Assembly (NCBI GenBank): GCA_963978905.1 | Contig: OZ022260.1 | Coordinates: 47,451,551-47,515,550, forward strand | Origin: Trichostrongylus colubriformis | Lineage: Eukaryota > Nematoda > Chromadorea > Rhabditida > Trichostrongylidae | Length of the DNA stretch: 64,000 nt | Direction: 5' to 3' | Shown here: positions 10,306 through 23,900 of the stretch, piece after piece | How the letters are laid out: every line of letters starts with the position of its first letter | How positions within the stretch are numbered: position 1 is the first letter of the stretch | Notes under the pieces: model-generated | The model's input: the letters and a program-made list of their open reading frames with translations, nothing else | Told to the model about the DNA's origin: nothing | Database searches by the model: none | Program-made: the position numbers and the translations under genes

Positions 10306-11233
10306 GAAATCACATTTTTCTTGGTCTGAACGCTTTACAAGAACCTTCTCGCGCTATCCCTCTTCCTCAGGTCACTGGCTTAGCGTGGCGTCAGCACACC
10401 GCAGAATGGCTGCGACTATACTAAACAGGCATCTAAATACGTAGTTGGTGATATCACGACCATAAATTGATACTACTGTCCAGTTAATTGCTTATCTCCG
10501 TGAGTGTTGTTTTTCTCCATCGACTCCCTTATCATTTGGAAAGACAGACATATATACACATTTAAATACTCGACATACCGCAATCAGACACACAAAGTTA
10601 GTGGTTTATATAATAGTAGGATAAATGGATACTCGACGCCGAAGGTTACAAATGTCGGCTTACATCATCATTATGTACGGCAAGGAGTGAACCATCGCAG
10701 GGTTTTTCCGTAAATCTGCTTCCACGTAAGCAAACGAGCGATGGCATTAACCAGGAAAGGCTTTTAACTCCTCATGAAATTTTTGAAGGAGACATCGATA
10801 AGGTCTCGAATGCTGGTAACAAATATCAGAACCAAGGTTGCAAAATACCGTTCCGAAGCGAGCCATGAGTACAAATTTACCTGCAATGAGTCATTGACTG
10901 GGTGCTTTGCTTGGCATGACTCATTGTCAGCAAAAGATCAAATCAACGAGCAAACTCTCCTTCCATCACCTCTAAGGCAAGAGCGCTACAAGTGAGCCAG
11001 GGCAACTGTTGCTGCGCACACTTGACCTCGATAATGCTTATCTTCAAGTAAAGGACCCCGCCGATGAGTCATCGCAAGCAAACTTTGACCCCCTTTCGCG
11101 CCATTTTGCAATTCTGGCTTTCACATTGTAATCAGCATTCCGACCACCCTACCGACCCCATATCCCATTTCAAAATTCCGTCGGAAGTTAGAACCTTCTG
11201 CTAAATGCAGTGGCGCACTAGTCCGCAAGCCTC
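10306..11233. other. Intergenic, no gene seen
   Basis: Unassigned. A short inverted pair, GCAATGAGTCATTG against GGCATGACTCATTG, lies around 10883-10928. Confidence 0.4.
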
Positions 11234-11413
11234 TAAGGCCGCGGTCGTACTTTGCGGTGCCGGCGGAAGGGTGTGGCTGCGTATCTCTGCGTCTTCGCCT
11301 ATGCCACCCTGCCTCGTTGCCTGCGTCATCCCTGCATCTCCCCCGTGCCATTCTCCCTCGCTGCCTGTGAACGCAGCCACGCCCTGCAGGCGGTGGGTAT
11401 GACCGCGGCCTAA
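11234..11413. mobile_element. Family B MITE, copy 2
   Basis: Ends are TAAGGCCGCGGTCGTACTTT and GGTATGACCGCGGCCTAAC, an inverted repeat. The interior has TGCCGGCGG, GGGTGTGGCTGCGTAT and TGCCACCCTGCCTCGTTGCC. About 180 bp. Non-autonomous. Confidence 0.8.
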
Positions 11414-11752
11414 CACGAGTTGCAGACAAAAGTAACACATCAGAGCTTGCTCTAACCCACAGCAGCTCCTGAACCTAATAAGGGCAATCGAGTGCTACTG
11501 TTCGGCTCGCGCTTATAACCGTCGTTTCGAGCTATTCGGAAATTTGGCCAAACGATACATGTTGATCACGAGGAGCGATTTGCCCATGAATATGGAGCAC
11601 AAGACGGCTTCCCTCTTGAGGAATATCTCGGGACCATCAGAATATCAGCTGTTCAGTATCTAAACTTTTACTGAATCGCGGATCCTCCCCAAGCGTATAC
11701 TACGCCCTGCAATGCCGCTTTGATTGTAACATGGGGAGAATTCCGTCCTTGA

Positions 11753-12028
11753 GTGAGGCTACTTACGCCAGAATATCGCGTGGCCGCCTGCGGCGAGCGG
11801 CGCGGTGGGTGCGAGTGCTAGTGGCAGGGCAGGGCAGCCTTCAGCGAGGTAGTGTGGCATGGGTGGAGGAGGCAGGGTGGCATGGGTGCAGGAGGCACTG
11901 TGGCATGGGTGGAAGCGCAGAGGTGACGCAGCCAGGCTCTGCCGTGCTCCCAAGAGCAACCGATTCACAAGTCGCACTGGTAGTGCCGCGAGTGGGACGC
12001 CGCGATTTTCAGGCGTAAGTAGCCTCAT
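11753..12028. mobile_element. Family A MITE, copy in opposite orientation to 9312
   Basis: Left end AGTGAGGCTACTTACGCCAG and right end CAGGCGTAAGTAGCCTCAT form the same terminal inverted repeat as the copy at 9312. The internal words GTGGCATGGGTGGAGGAGGC and GGGCAGGGCAGCCTTCAGCG are the reverse complements of those in the 9312 copy, so the body lies in the other orientation. Confidence 0.82.
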
Positions 12029-12583
12029 CCTTACGTCCCTTGCAAACAGCACATCAGCATCCTGAGCTTCTAGGACTTACCTTTAGCGAAGGCTGGTATG
12101 ATAAGCAAATCCTCGACCTTATATAGCTGTGACCTCGCACCATTCGACTATAAATTGTTCTTTTCCATTCCACTGAGCGGCAACCCTTTCACGACTGGAA
12201 AGAACATCAAACGACGGCTTTTCCGATTTGCACTCCCTCTTCAAGGCTGTAGCAACAAGGAACTGCTCTTATATGGTCGAAGGCCATAGACATTCAAAGC
12301 GGCTATCGTCCCACAAATGCTAAAGGTTTATAACATTACAAAGTTCCCCTTGAAACTTTCCAAAGAACCTCATGCGGACCAAAAGGAGAGAACTGAATCA
12401 TGAAGAGGTAACACTTGGAGCAATCATCCACATGGAGCTTCAGACTGTAGGGACGACACGAGCGTTCTCATCCGTATACTCAATTCTGACCTTTTTCTGG
12501 AATATACGGATTTCGAAGCCTATGGATTTAAGCATTGCTACATGGCAAACTATGGTCGCTGAGTCTATCTGTGCACTGGGCTC

Positions 12584-12741
12584 TTAGGCCGCATTCATCC
12601 ATACTTTACTGTGCCGGAGACGGAATGGTTGCGCGTCTCTGCGTCTCCCTCGTGCCACTCTGCCTCGCTGCCTGCGAACGAAGCCACGCCCTGCTGCCAG
12701 CAGGCACGCCGGCACCTTAGCATAGTATAAAAGCGGCCTCT
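12584..12741. mobile_element. Family B MITE, copy 3
   Basis: Starts TTAGGCCGCATTCATCCATA and ends TAGTATAAAAGCGGCCTC. Shares GCGTCTCTGCGTCTCC, CGTGCCACTCTGCCTCGCTG and CACGCCCTGC with other family B copies. Confidence 0.7.
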
Positions 12742-14949
12742 GGTATGGCCAACAATGTCCCCCACTTTTTCTCAAATCTCCCCAAAATTCGCTCGCTTTA
12801 TCTCTATCATACGTCGGCTATTCTTCGCGTCCAGGTTTTATCCTTTGGACCCATCGTTGTGCAGAATAGTACAATTCGAAGCACTGCATGAAATTGCATA
12901 AGACGCGTTCGGTTCAGAATCAACATTGGGGCGCAAGAAGAGCCGTCCCACGACAGCATAGCAGACTGCAAATATATGCCAAACGTACCCAAAAGTAATC
13001 GCAACGCGCAGCATGCTTGATTTCACCTCACTGTGCTCTCCTTGGTCACATGTACATACGCACAATCCAATAATTGAGCCGGCGAAATAACGTGCTCTAA
13101 TGCCAATTCGCACACTCGGTATGACATCGCTGCGCGATTACTCGATCACACCTTCGTTCCTTCGGTTCTGTGGAAAGGATACGTTTTCCTTGATTCGCTT
13201 CTTGCCTTTTCACTCTGCTTTCTCCTACTGTTAGAAGAAAATATCACCGTCTTTTGCCAGCTATCTCGCATTTGAATCATTCCTGAATGTAATCCTTCGA
13301 ATTTACTGTACAACCTTTAAGTGGCTGTTTGCAGAGCTCTCAGCACTTACTTAGTCTCTGGATCGATGTCTGAGTCACGATTCCTAACAATAACCTCAAT
13401 TCTAGCCTTTGTTTTCTAATTTCAACATCACTGCTCGTTTGACATGACAAGCGAAATGATGATATGATTCATCCGGTTCACGCATTTCTACAGAAAACAC
13501 TGTTCATTCCTAGAAGTATTGTTTCAAGTACGAAATGTGCAGTTCAAAGCCCCATAAGCAATCTGAAGGACTTTTGAGCGACTTTTGGGAACCACTGTTG
13601 CATAATTCTGCTAATCTTAGCTTTTGTCCAACAAAATATTCAAAAATAAAGGCGTAAATAAATAAAATCATTTCTAGCAAAACTCTGAAGTGTCCTGCTT
13701 CCAGCAGTTTTCTTCATCCATGTACCGATTCACAATGATTTGTGTTTATTTTGGATCTCTTCGAAAGCTTCGTATTACAATGTTCCATGCCGCCTTCTTA
13801 GAAAGAGGTTGCTGTTAGGAAAGGGTAGTTTTTGTAGTCGGATGTGTGGGGATAAGTTGTAGTCATAGATTTATGTCAGACTTCGCGGTGCTACAACTTT
13901 GCAACGACGCAGTTTCGCACGCGACTGAGGTGGTGCGCCATTGCAAAATCGCGAAGTCTATTATCAGCTACCATTACGTAGTTGATGCAATCACCCTTTA
14001 CTCACCAATCGAGATAGTTCTGGTCGAAGCATATATTGGGACACTAATGCTTAGGCCGCAGTACACCTCGCGATCACTGACTCGATTTTCATCTTCCTTG
14101 TGCAGCCATTGCTGTGTATTACCGGTGGCCAATGTCAAGCGTACGCGTGACCGAGCCTAGCTGCGCTGGTGATGGCAGGACGGCAAGTATCCGGTAAACA
14201 TTGATCAGATGCTCTGCAACTGCCCTCCAGGTATGTCTGCGATCTTATCGCTGCATCCCTTCTGAAGTGCGATCACACTAGATGACAGTGGAAAACTGTT
14301 GCTCTGTTCATTGCCATGAACTCGCATAAACTCTCGAATTTCTTTGAGTCCTAAAGTTAGTCGCCCCAAAGTGGTTTTTGTAAACAAAGAGTACGTATTC
14401 ATCGCTTTCTGGCGGTATTTAAGTCGCCTAATCGCCGATATCGAGTATTGAGGCTACCCTCCAACAAAGTGAGAACCAGATGGGGTGCTACAGATTTTTT
14501 AACTGGGATCGCGAAAACGTGAGTGTAAAGAACAGATGTGTCACTGAAATGTTGTGGGCGATTGTATTTTACTCTTTATGTTTCTTATGTTGCAGAAATA
14601 GATGCGTGTCATATCGTGTGAATCACCATACTCAAGCGTAGGCCATACTTTGCGATTTTGCAATTCTGCAGTTTTGCGGCTTCGCGTGCAAGGCGGCGAC
14701 ATTGCGGAATCACAAAATCGCGAAGTTGACATCATCCTCACATAGCGGAAGCACTGTCTATTTGTGGAAGCATTCTGTCTGTTGGATAATCTTCTTCAAA
14801 GCTATTCGTCCGTCCATCGTGATTAATTCGGTTTCAGAAAGCCTGGTAGTCATTGGTGAGACACCTATTTTCTTACTCATTTCATCCTTGTGTTTCAGCT
14901 ACACGCTAGTAAAACGGCGTTGTAGTGTGGTTGGACGACTTTGCAGTTT
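12742..14949. other. Intergenic upstream of tat-5, with two cruciform-like palindromes
   Basis: No gene seen. Two imperfect palindromes share the word AATCGCGAAGT: one at about 13878-13965 (ACTTCGCGGTGCTACAA facing CATTGCAAAATCGCGAAGT), one at about 14645-14730. A solitary TTAGGCCGCAGTAC at 14052 is a possible family B end. Confidence 0.45.
14945..14946 (+). promoter_or_regulatory. Probable spliced-leader acceptor of tat-5
   Basis: CTTTGCAG ends three bases before the ATG at 14950. This closeness is typical of nematode trans-splicing. A cis-spliced upstream exon is the alternative. Confidence 0.45.
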
Positions 14950-17900
14950 ATGCGCTACAGCCGATTGGCAACAAGCCAAGAGGAGGCTGACGAAGCCAGT
15001 CGACTTCTTCCACTCATGGTTGACTCGGAGGTGAGCCCTAAAATTTATCGATTTATGATTTATTGTTTTTCCAACATCCATATAAAGGCTATATAATGAG
15101 TTCGCGGTTAAAAGTTCCCGATCCCTATCTCATCAAAAGTAGAGCGCCGCAAGCGTTGTCGTATTGAAGGCTATTGAAAACAATGATGTCTAACACACAT
15201 GTATTCAAACTGAATCCATTCCGAAGAGGGAAGATTAAATTTGCGGTTTTGCTGGTATTTTACCCACGGAGTCGAATCATTTTACTTGCAAAATCATGTC
15301 TAATTCACTCAGACACAACTACATAATCACCTACTCAGTCGCTCAGTTGCTTCAGAATTGATCACTGCACCTGAACCGCACCCAATGTCAACAATGAGTG
15401 ATTGTCACCCGGTCATCGGTTCGGTTTTAGACGACTGTTCGAAGTTTTTGAATCGCATGTAGGTACTGAAAAGGGAAAGAGACTGTACTTTGATGCCAGG
15501 TGTCACTTCACGTTTTGAAAACATGCGATTTCCTCAATAATTCAGGCCACAGATGGTTTTGTCCTTCGAGTATATATGCCACTCCGTCGAGTCATTGTTG
15601 TTCGGCAGAATTCCAGGTCACGGAACCGTGCATCATTTTAACATAGAAAGGTGTTGAGTCAAATGTGTTGTTGTAATGCCAAATGAAAACGCCGGATAGT
15701 GGTATTTTCCATCAGAGTTGCCATCAGAAATCTTTAATTTGTGAATAAAATCGTTCGTAGTTGGGTAGCGAAGTTGGATGGTGGATTATCGGAGCACAGT
15801 CGTTTGCAAAAGCACTGTGTCGGACTTCACGGCCCATGAGACTATTAGTAACGCCTGGTTTGTCTTCTGAATGTAGGAGACATAGTAGATTGAATTACTG
15901 AGTGCTGCCATTTCGCCGCTGCCCTCGTGTCTCCACCCTGCTTGTGCTGAATTTCCGTATTGAAAGCGTTTACATGTTATTCGAGTCAAGTCGCTGGCTG
16001 TCAAGTCAATTCCTTTTGTAGGGAGGGACGTAAAACACAGTTCAGTTTTTCACTTCAGTGTTATCTTGAAGCAAAATTTTGAAAATTTTACGTGAGGATT
16101 AAAATTTTCCAACCTGCTGTATAATCAATGTTGTGATGCTACTTTTGCGCCTCTGCACCGGATGTTGTAGCGCAAATGTGATTTTTTCGGCGTGTTTCCA
16201 CAAATCTCTATTAATTACTAAAGCAGCTCCAAAATATAAAAGCGAAGTGGCTCAGATTAATAGAAAATCTAGATCAGAACTCAGTCAATCTCAAAGTAAT
16301 CTAACAATGCTCCTCTCTAGTTTTATATTCCTACCCTTTTCGAGGGCTTATAATGGCCTTACTATGCGTGGATTTGTACATACAGTATGGGTAGTCGAGA
16401 TGAGCTATTCAAATTACCCGCATTTGTTTCCCTCTCTAGACCTGGTTTTGATGCAAGCACAATTGAACAAGAATTTCCTCTGTCTGGAACTCGTTCGTAG
16501 TCAAGGCGATGCTGGCTAGGCTTTGTTTTTAACTTCTCTGACGCTCTCTGTTCCCACTGCTTGACGAACTTAGGTCTAGCCATTTATGCTTTTGACTCAT
16601 TTTGCAGACTATTTCCTAAATTCTCTCGTGAAAACAAGATGTGAGGGCGGATTGAACACATCATTAGGATTGCTCATACTATGTTTTGATTGAGCTTTTT
16701 CTCATTGAGGCCACTCTAAAAGAAAGATGGAAATATGATGAGATAGGATTTCGGTGGCTATCAATCCATGTAAGCTGCCTTATTAGTTTTTTGGATGTGG
16801 AGATTTCTTGGAATTTATTTCTTTTGACTTCATAATTCTAGCAGGCATAGATATTCCGATGTGGTTTTATCCCTGCCGACTAGGTAAAGCATTCAAGTAG
16901 GAGGACAACCATTCCACAAGGGTTTTTAAACCTTAGGTTATGTGTCGGGCTTGTCAAGTAATCGACTGCTGGCCGTCTAGATGCCATTCCAACTTCGGAT
17001 ACTTATGCTGCTACTTTTTTACGCAGATAAATCGATCATCCAACAAATGGAAATGAATTATTCCATGTTTTTTATCCTTTTGTCTTAGGCTTTTGCGCTG
17101 CAAGCGATCGCGATTCCCACTACGCTATCGTTTATCTTCCTATGAATTGCCAAAAATACTGAACTGATTTTCCGCAAATTCATGTATCGCATGCGCCGGA
17201 TGCACTTTCAGTCATATGCGATTGGGCTTATGCAAATAACTGTTAGGAAGCATCGAAACTAAAGCGAAACACGCTGGTTTTTCGGCGGCGAATCGATATC
17301 ATTTATGTGGATAGCCTTTTGTTTTGGGTCCAAACCATTTTGAGCGGTTACAACCGATTAGTATACTTTTCTGAGCAGCATGGAAGTGTTCCTCTTGCAT
17401 CCATTAAATTTTATGTTCATCTTCTTGTGCTTGTTAGTAGGAAGGTGTTTCACTTACACTTGTTGCTACTTTTGTCCGGGACTGGTTTATAAAAGCACGT
17501 TTGATCAATTCATTGAATAAGTTCATGTGATTTCCATATGAGTGTACGAATTTATACATATCTTCAGATTGCTGTAGACGGATCGGACGACATTTACCTT
17601 CTCCCTTCTGTATCTTCCCGCAGTTCCAGCACATTTGCCATGACCAAGTATGTTTTCTATATTATATTTGTCTTATCTTTCAAATTCATTGGTTAGATAG
17701 ACCACAGCTATACCATGTGTTAACCGAACAACTCCATTGCGCTTGTGAGCCTTGAAGTTGTAAACGCCGTGGCGCTTAATTTGCACAACGCGTTTGATAC
17801 AGATGAGAAAGTACGACAGCAGAACGCACAAATGAGAGGGGAGCGGACGGTGAAGTCCGCGCGGGCTTCGCAAGCAAGATGACAGCCTCAGCATTGAAGC

Positions 17901-20900
17901 TAACTTCGCTGTCTCCATTGATTTTGCTTGGATTTGTGACAATGAATTTTCAATGTGAAAGCATGTGGATACTGTTGTTTATCTCACATTTGCTTTACTT
18001 CAGATGTTGCCGTATGTTGTTTGGTCGCCGCCGCGTGTTGCATTCCCGCACTGTAAGAATCGGCTATGGTCCGGTAGGTGGCGACGGATCTGGCTTTGTT
18101 CCCAACAAAGTTTCTAACCAGAAGTACAATATCTTCAGCTTTGTTCCATTGGTATGTGGTTTGAATTATCACATTATTCCACTTAAATTTTTTCTTCGAG
18201 AATCTCAGGAAGAGTTATCAATATTCATGGACATTTTTCGTTAACGAATCGGTTTCAGGTTTTATTCCAACAATTCAAGTTCTTCTTGAATTTGTACTTC
18301 TTGTTAATGGCGTGCAGTCAGTTCATACCTGCTATACAAATTGGTGCTCCTATTACCTACTGGGGACCACTCGTAAGTTTGTTTATTAATTTATGTTACT
18401 TTTCCTACCCTGATGTTCTTACTGCCTACTCCCTACTCTGACGTCAGTGACTGAAAGTCTGTAGCTTGGACATAGTTAACCCATGACAAGTTTAAGTATC
18501 TTAGATAAACCTTTTTGTAAATAGCTTGTAGGTGAAAGGGATGTGTTGATTTTGTCTCTCATTAACAGTCGTTCAGGGTTTTGTCTTGACGATCACACTG
18601 ATTCGCGAAGCCCTTGACGACTTTGTGCGATTCTTGAGGGATAAGGAGTTGAATGGTGAGAAATATGAGCGTTTGACCCGGGACGGCACACGGGTCGAAG
18701 TTAATAGCAGGTGGGTTATTTGAGCTTTTACCGATTATTCAAAATCTTTCCTCGTTTTTGCTTTCTCTCCTCATTTCATGATGTGGTTCGATTTCGAAAA
18801 AGTTGAAGTTGATGCTTAAAGTCTTCGAAAAGATTTTGAAGCTGTCTGTTGCATTTGATGTCTATATCTACATGCTTTTCAGTGACATAGAAGTGGGAGA
18901 CGTCATCATAATTGGAAAAGATCGACGTGTACCGGCAGATGTCGTGCTTTTACGCACAACGGAACGATCAGGAGCGTGTTTCATTCGCACAGATCAGCTA
19001 GACGGTGAGACTGACTGGAAATTACGTATAGCTGTCCCCTTCACTCAGCATCTCATGAACGAAGGAGTGAGTGCAATTTCAATGACTTTTTTTGATGCCC
19101 TCATAGGCGCTTTTAACACTTTGTTAACAGGAAATAATGGAAATCAACTGCGAAATTTATGCGGAGAAACCACAAAAGGACATACATGCATTCGTGGGAA
19201 CAATCAAAGTAAGCTGAGGCTGATGTGTTTATATAATGTTGTAGTTTCTTACAGATCTTCGATGAATTTTTCCACTGCATAGGTTACCACCGACGACCAC
19301 GTGCAAGACGGATCTTTGAATGTGGAGAATGTTCTGTGGGCAAACACAGTCCTTGCAAGTGGCACCGCTGTGGGGATTGTGGTGTATACTGGACGAGAAA
19401 CTCGATCTGTTATGAACACCACCTTACCAGAAAGCAAAGTCGGGCTGCTCGATCTGGAGGTAAACCGAAAGGAGGCGTTGTTGGCATTAATGAATATTAT
19501 TATCACTCTTGCTATTGAAGGTGAACAATTTGACAAAATTGTTGTTCGTCTTTGTCATGGTGTTAGCGTCGGTCATGGTTATCATGAAAGGACTGGATGC
19601 CAATTGGTATCGTTACCTCATGCGTTTTGTGTTGTTATTCTCCTATATAATTCCAATTTCATTGCGTGTGAATCTTGACATGGCTAAGGTTTGTTCGCTT
19701 TTTCTATTAATAAGGTGAATTTCACGAACATTTTGAAATATTTGCAGCTGTTTTTTGCTTGGCAAATTGGACGAGACAAACAGATTCCCGATACGGTAGT
19801 GCGCTCTTCTACAATACCCGAAGAACTGGGTAGAATTTCGTTTCTTCTTTCCGACAAGACAGGCACACTGACTAAGAATGAGATGCATTTCAAGAAGGTT
19901 CGGCTGATTTTGAAATAGGGGAATCAGATTCACCAAGTTTCGAATCCTTTTCTAGATTCATCTTGGCACGGTATCGTTTGGCTCAGACGCATTTGAAGAA
20001 GTGGCCCAACACGTTACTAGCGCTTATTCTGGGCGTTTAGCTAGGTATCTGCATTTTTCTTTCATATTTCTTTTCTTGTTATTTCCAGTATAAAGGAAGT
20101 AAGATTATCGAGATCCACGAAGATCAGTGGTGAAAGAAATTGGTTTTGCTCAAATTTCATACAGCTATGAAGTCGCGTTCAGTATTCGATGAGTTAGTTT
20201 GAAGCTTGCGGCTCAGTATCTCATGTATACTCACCAAGTTTTTATTAGTCACTGTTTTTTTAACGTTATATGTACACAATTCCCCTCGTTTCTGTGGTTC
20301 GATTCATTTATAAATAGGCTTTGCTATTACTTCGATAAATTTATTGGGAGCAGTGTTGGATAGTGGTTTGTCAAAAAGTTCCAAGTTCTTGCAGGCATTC
20401 GTTTTCTGCTAAGCTACAGACGGCTGTGGAGGCTATCGCGCTGTGCCACAATGTTACGCCCATAATGGAGGGTGGCACTGTATCCTACCAGGCAGCTAGT
20501 CCAGATGAGGTAATTTTCTATTGTACATGAATTTATACACCGTGGATACTTTGGTTATTCCTATTCTTTATATTTTATTAGTGTTTTGGCGTTGGCTCTT
20601 TAGGTTGCACTTGTGAAATGGACGGAAACGGTGGGGGTACGATTAGCTCAGCGTGACTTGCATTCCATACAGCTTCAGCTTGGTATTGGTCAAACTAGGC
20701 AGTTCCAGGTGAGCTAATTAGTAAACGGATATCAATAACGCAGTGGCCATCTTGAATCCCCATTTGATGTGACGTTCATTTATCACCAGACTATGGAAAA
20801 CTCACAGATTTTTTAATTTTTCTGTGGCTATATTCCTGAAAACCTTCACCTTTTTGACGTGGCAGTTGAGGATATTGGTGGAGTTGATACATTCTTTTTG

Positions 20901-23900
20901 TAATGTGCGCAACATTTGGTTTGATCGTCGGAGAGGTGTTTTGTTGTGCTTTTTATGGTTAGCTACATAAGGTTTAGGGACTGGCATGATCCAGGAGCAA
21001 GGTCAAGCTTGAATCGAGGAATGTTCAGCGAAGTGGTGTTTTCGAATGGAAGTAGCTAGCGTCTTATTCTGGGCAGGAAAGGGGGAAGTCGTTTTCAGAA
21101 AATTCTTCGAGGAGCTTCGATAACCACATCTTTTGGACAGTTGAGGTGACTTTGAAAAAAAAAGGTAAAAAGGCGAACATCGGTAGTTATTCTCAATACT
21201 AGGTAGCAATGCCATGGTTATCGACCGACGGGCTTTTCTTCCAGCAGATACCACGAGTATACTGAGGGAAGCGTCGACTGGAAAAGGATTTCTCATAAAA
21301 ATTTCTCGACGCAGAATTGACTCTGTTCAGGAAAGATCCCATGATTGAAAGCATTCTCCATTACGTCATACGCTGTGCTTTGTTGTCACTATGTTACAGT
21401 GGTATTAGTGATTAAGTAAGTCGTGTTGTCGCTAAAATTGCATGCCCTACTTTCTACCATACATGAAATACGTTTTTTGTGGACTTTCGTTCTCCAGGAC
21501 CTTCATGGGGAGTTCCTCAGACCTCTCCTTCGTAAGAGGGCTGAGAAATACCGACACGAGAGCTCTCATTGAAGCCTTAGATAGGTCGTAGGTGATCTCC
21601 TCCAACCTTTCCAAGCTATATCGCATTTCAGCTCGCCTTCCCCTCTTTTCAGCAATTGCAGTCGTAATTTGGCTTTTGTGTGTACTCTTCCATGTCCTTA
21701 GTGCGAAAAAGTGCTTGGAAAATCGATGGCAGGAATCGATGTGGCCTTCGATGAATCGCCCACAGTCTTTTGCTTCGCGTCACATCCTACTCGATCTTGG
21801 TAAAAGGAGGGCTCGTAGTTGTAAGTGGCGTAAGCATGATCCAGCCATGAGTTACGGGAAGAAGTGCTCTTTACGTAAGTGTCACTTCTCAGTGACTCAT
21901 TAGGATCGCATAGTTCTGTGCTGCACAATCACCAGCACCTGTGAACCGGGATTATTTGAGGGTAGCTGTGTCAAAATAGAGCAAAGACTCTTGGATATGT
22001 CAACCTTATGCCGAGCCTGCGAGAACTTTTGTAAAATCAGAGAGATTCTTTCAAATTCATTTGCAGCTTTTTGTAGATTAACCAAGGGAGGAGATTCAAG
22101 TATTCGGCTTCCCGTTCTATTTTAATTATCTGTTTTATTATTTCAGATACTGCACATTTTTCCTTTCACAAGTGAGACCAAACGAATGGGAATTATTGTG
22201 AAGGTCACCTTTTGTACTTTTATGACATCAACAGTTTATATATTTGGACATCACATATTGTAATTTTACTCCTCAGGACGAAACCACGGATGAAATATCA
22301 CTTCTAATGAAAGGAGCTGATACAGTGATGACGGGAATGGTCCAGTACAACGATTGGCTTGAAGAAGAATGTAGCAATATGGCGCGCGAAGGTGAACTTA
22401 TTGATGGGGATTGGCTTTTTACTCACATCTTTTTTTCCAGGTCTCCGAACATTGGTCGTGGCTAAACGCACTCTTTCTACTGCTGAATTGGAGGCATTCG
22501 ATCGTGCGTATCATGCCGCGAAAATGTCCATAACGGACAGGTCTCAAACTATGCAAAGCTGTGTGAATCGGATGCTCGAAAAGGACCTTCAACTACTCTG
22601 TCTCACTGGGGTTGAAGATCGATTACAGGTTAGTTAGAACTATCGTTCTTGTAACAGTATTTATTTGCTTTTTAAGAATTAGGTCCAAGCTGGACTCATA
22701 ACCGAGTATACAGGGGGTGCCAAAAAAATTGCCCACGGCTCACATCTCCCAATTGTACAAAACATAGGGAAATGAAAGAAATGAAAGTATTGGGGCAAAA
22801 TATTCCCAAAATGTTTCTCTAAAAGCAAGAACAAGCTGAGACTCACTACTTTCATTTTCATAAAAATATAGAACCTTCAAGCGGCGCAGTTGGGCTTCAG
22901 CGCACCCACGGTATCAAGGTCCCCTTAAAACAGTGGAGCCGGGTTCCATGGTAGGTCGTTTGTGGGAAGCTTCCTGAGGATTGGCCCTTCGGTTCATGGA
23001 AGTCACAGTTCCTGCTGCTTGGACAAGGCTGCTATGATCCGAAGTACCATTTTCATGCCCAAATCGGCCTCCGGAGGGGCTTCAGTGGTAAGGGCACATT
23101 TTGGCTCCTGAAAAAGAAGGGCGCTGGGGACCCGGAAAAAAACGGAATGTTAAAGAACACCACCCAGTATGAATCCCGTTAGGTACTCAGAGTGAACGGA
23201 CCTCAGCAAGGTTGTGAACGAGGGCGACGAAATTGGATTTTGCCCAGTTGAGGTGACACATCTTGTTCACTCTTTCCTCGCTCTCGTTTCTGCTCGTGCA
23301 AAAGGCTGCCACGGAGTATATTGATAGAGTGAGGTCTGCTCTTGAATCTGGGTGTGTGAATACCTCAACAGAATTTGCTGTAGTTCGACTAAAGTGGGGT
23401 GAAAGTGGAGGAGACAAAATTGTTTTTTTTGGCACCCCCTGCAGAAACATTGTCTGCACCATGTTTTTTGGTATTTTAGTACTTTTATTGTTAGCTGTTG
23501 GTAATGGCAGTTTCTTGAGGATCAAGTCACAACATCGCTGGAACTTCTTCGAAATGCTGGTATAAAGATCTGGATGCTGACGGGTGATAAGCTCGAGACA
23601 GCCATTTGTATAGCGAAGTCAAGCGGTTTGTTCTCAAGAACGGACAACGTGCACGTTTTTGGGTCAGTACAGAACAGGACGGAAGCTCACAACGAACTCA
23701 ATGCCTTAAGAAGGTTTGTAGATCGAAGAGGACAGCATATCGATTTTTATTGTATTTTCTTTTTTAGAAAGAGCGATGTTGCATTAGTGATGCAGGGATC
23801 TGCTCTCAACGTCTGTCTGCAGTATTACGAAGCTGAGGTTAGACTTCATCTGGTTCAAACATAGCTCAATTTATTATTAGATCAGAGACGTAATTGCTTT

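Noticed and set aside
16133..16583. 128-codon plus and 73-codon minus open frames
   Set aside because: They lie in tat-5 intron 1, overlap each other, lack splice sites and resemble no family.
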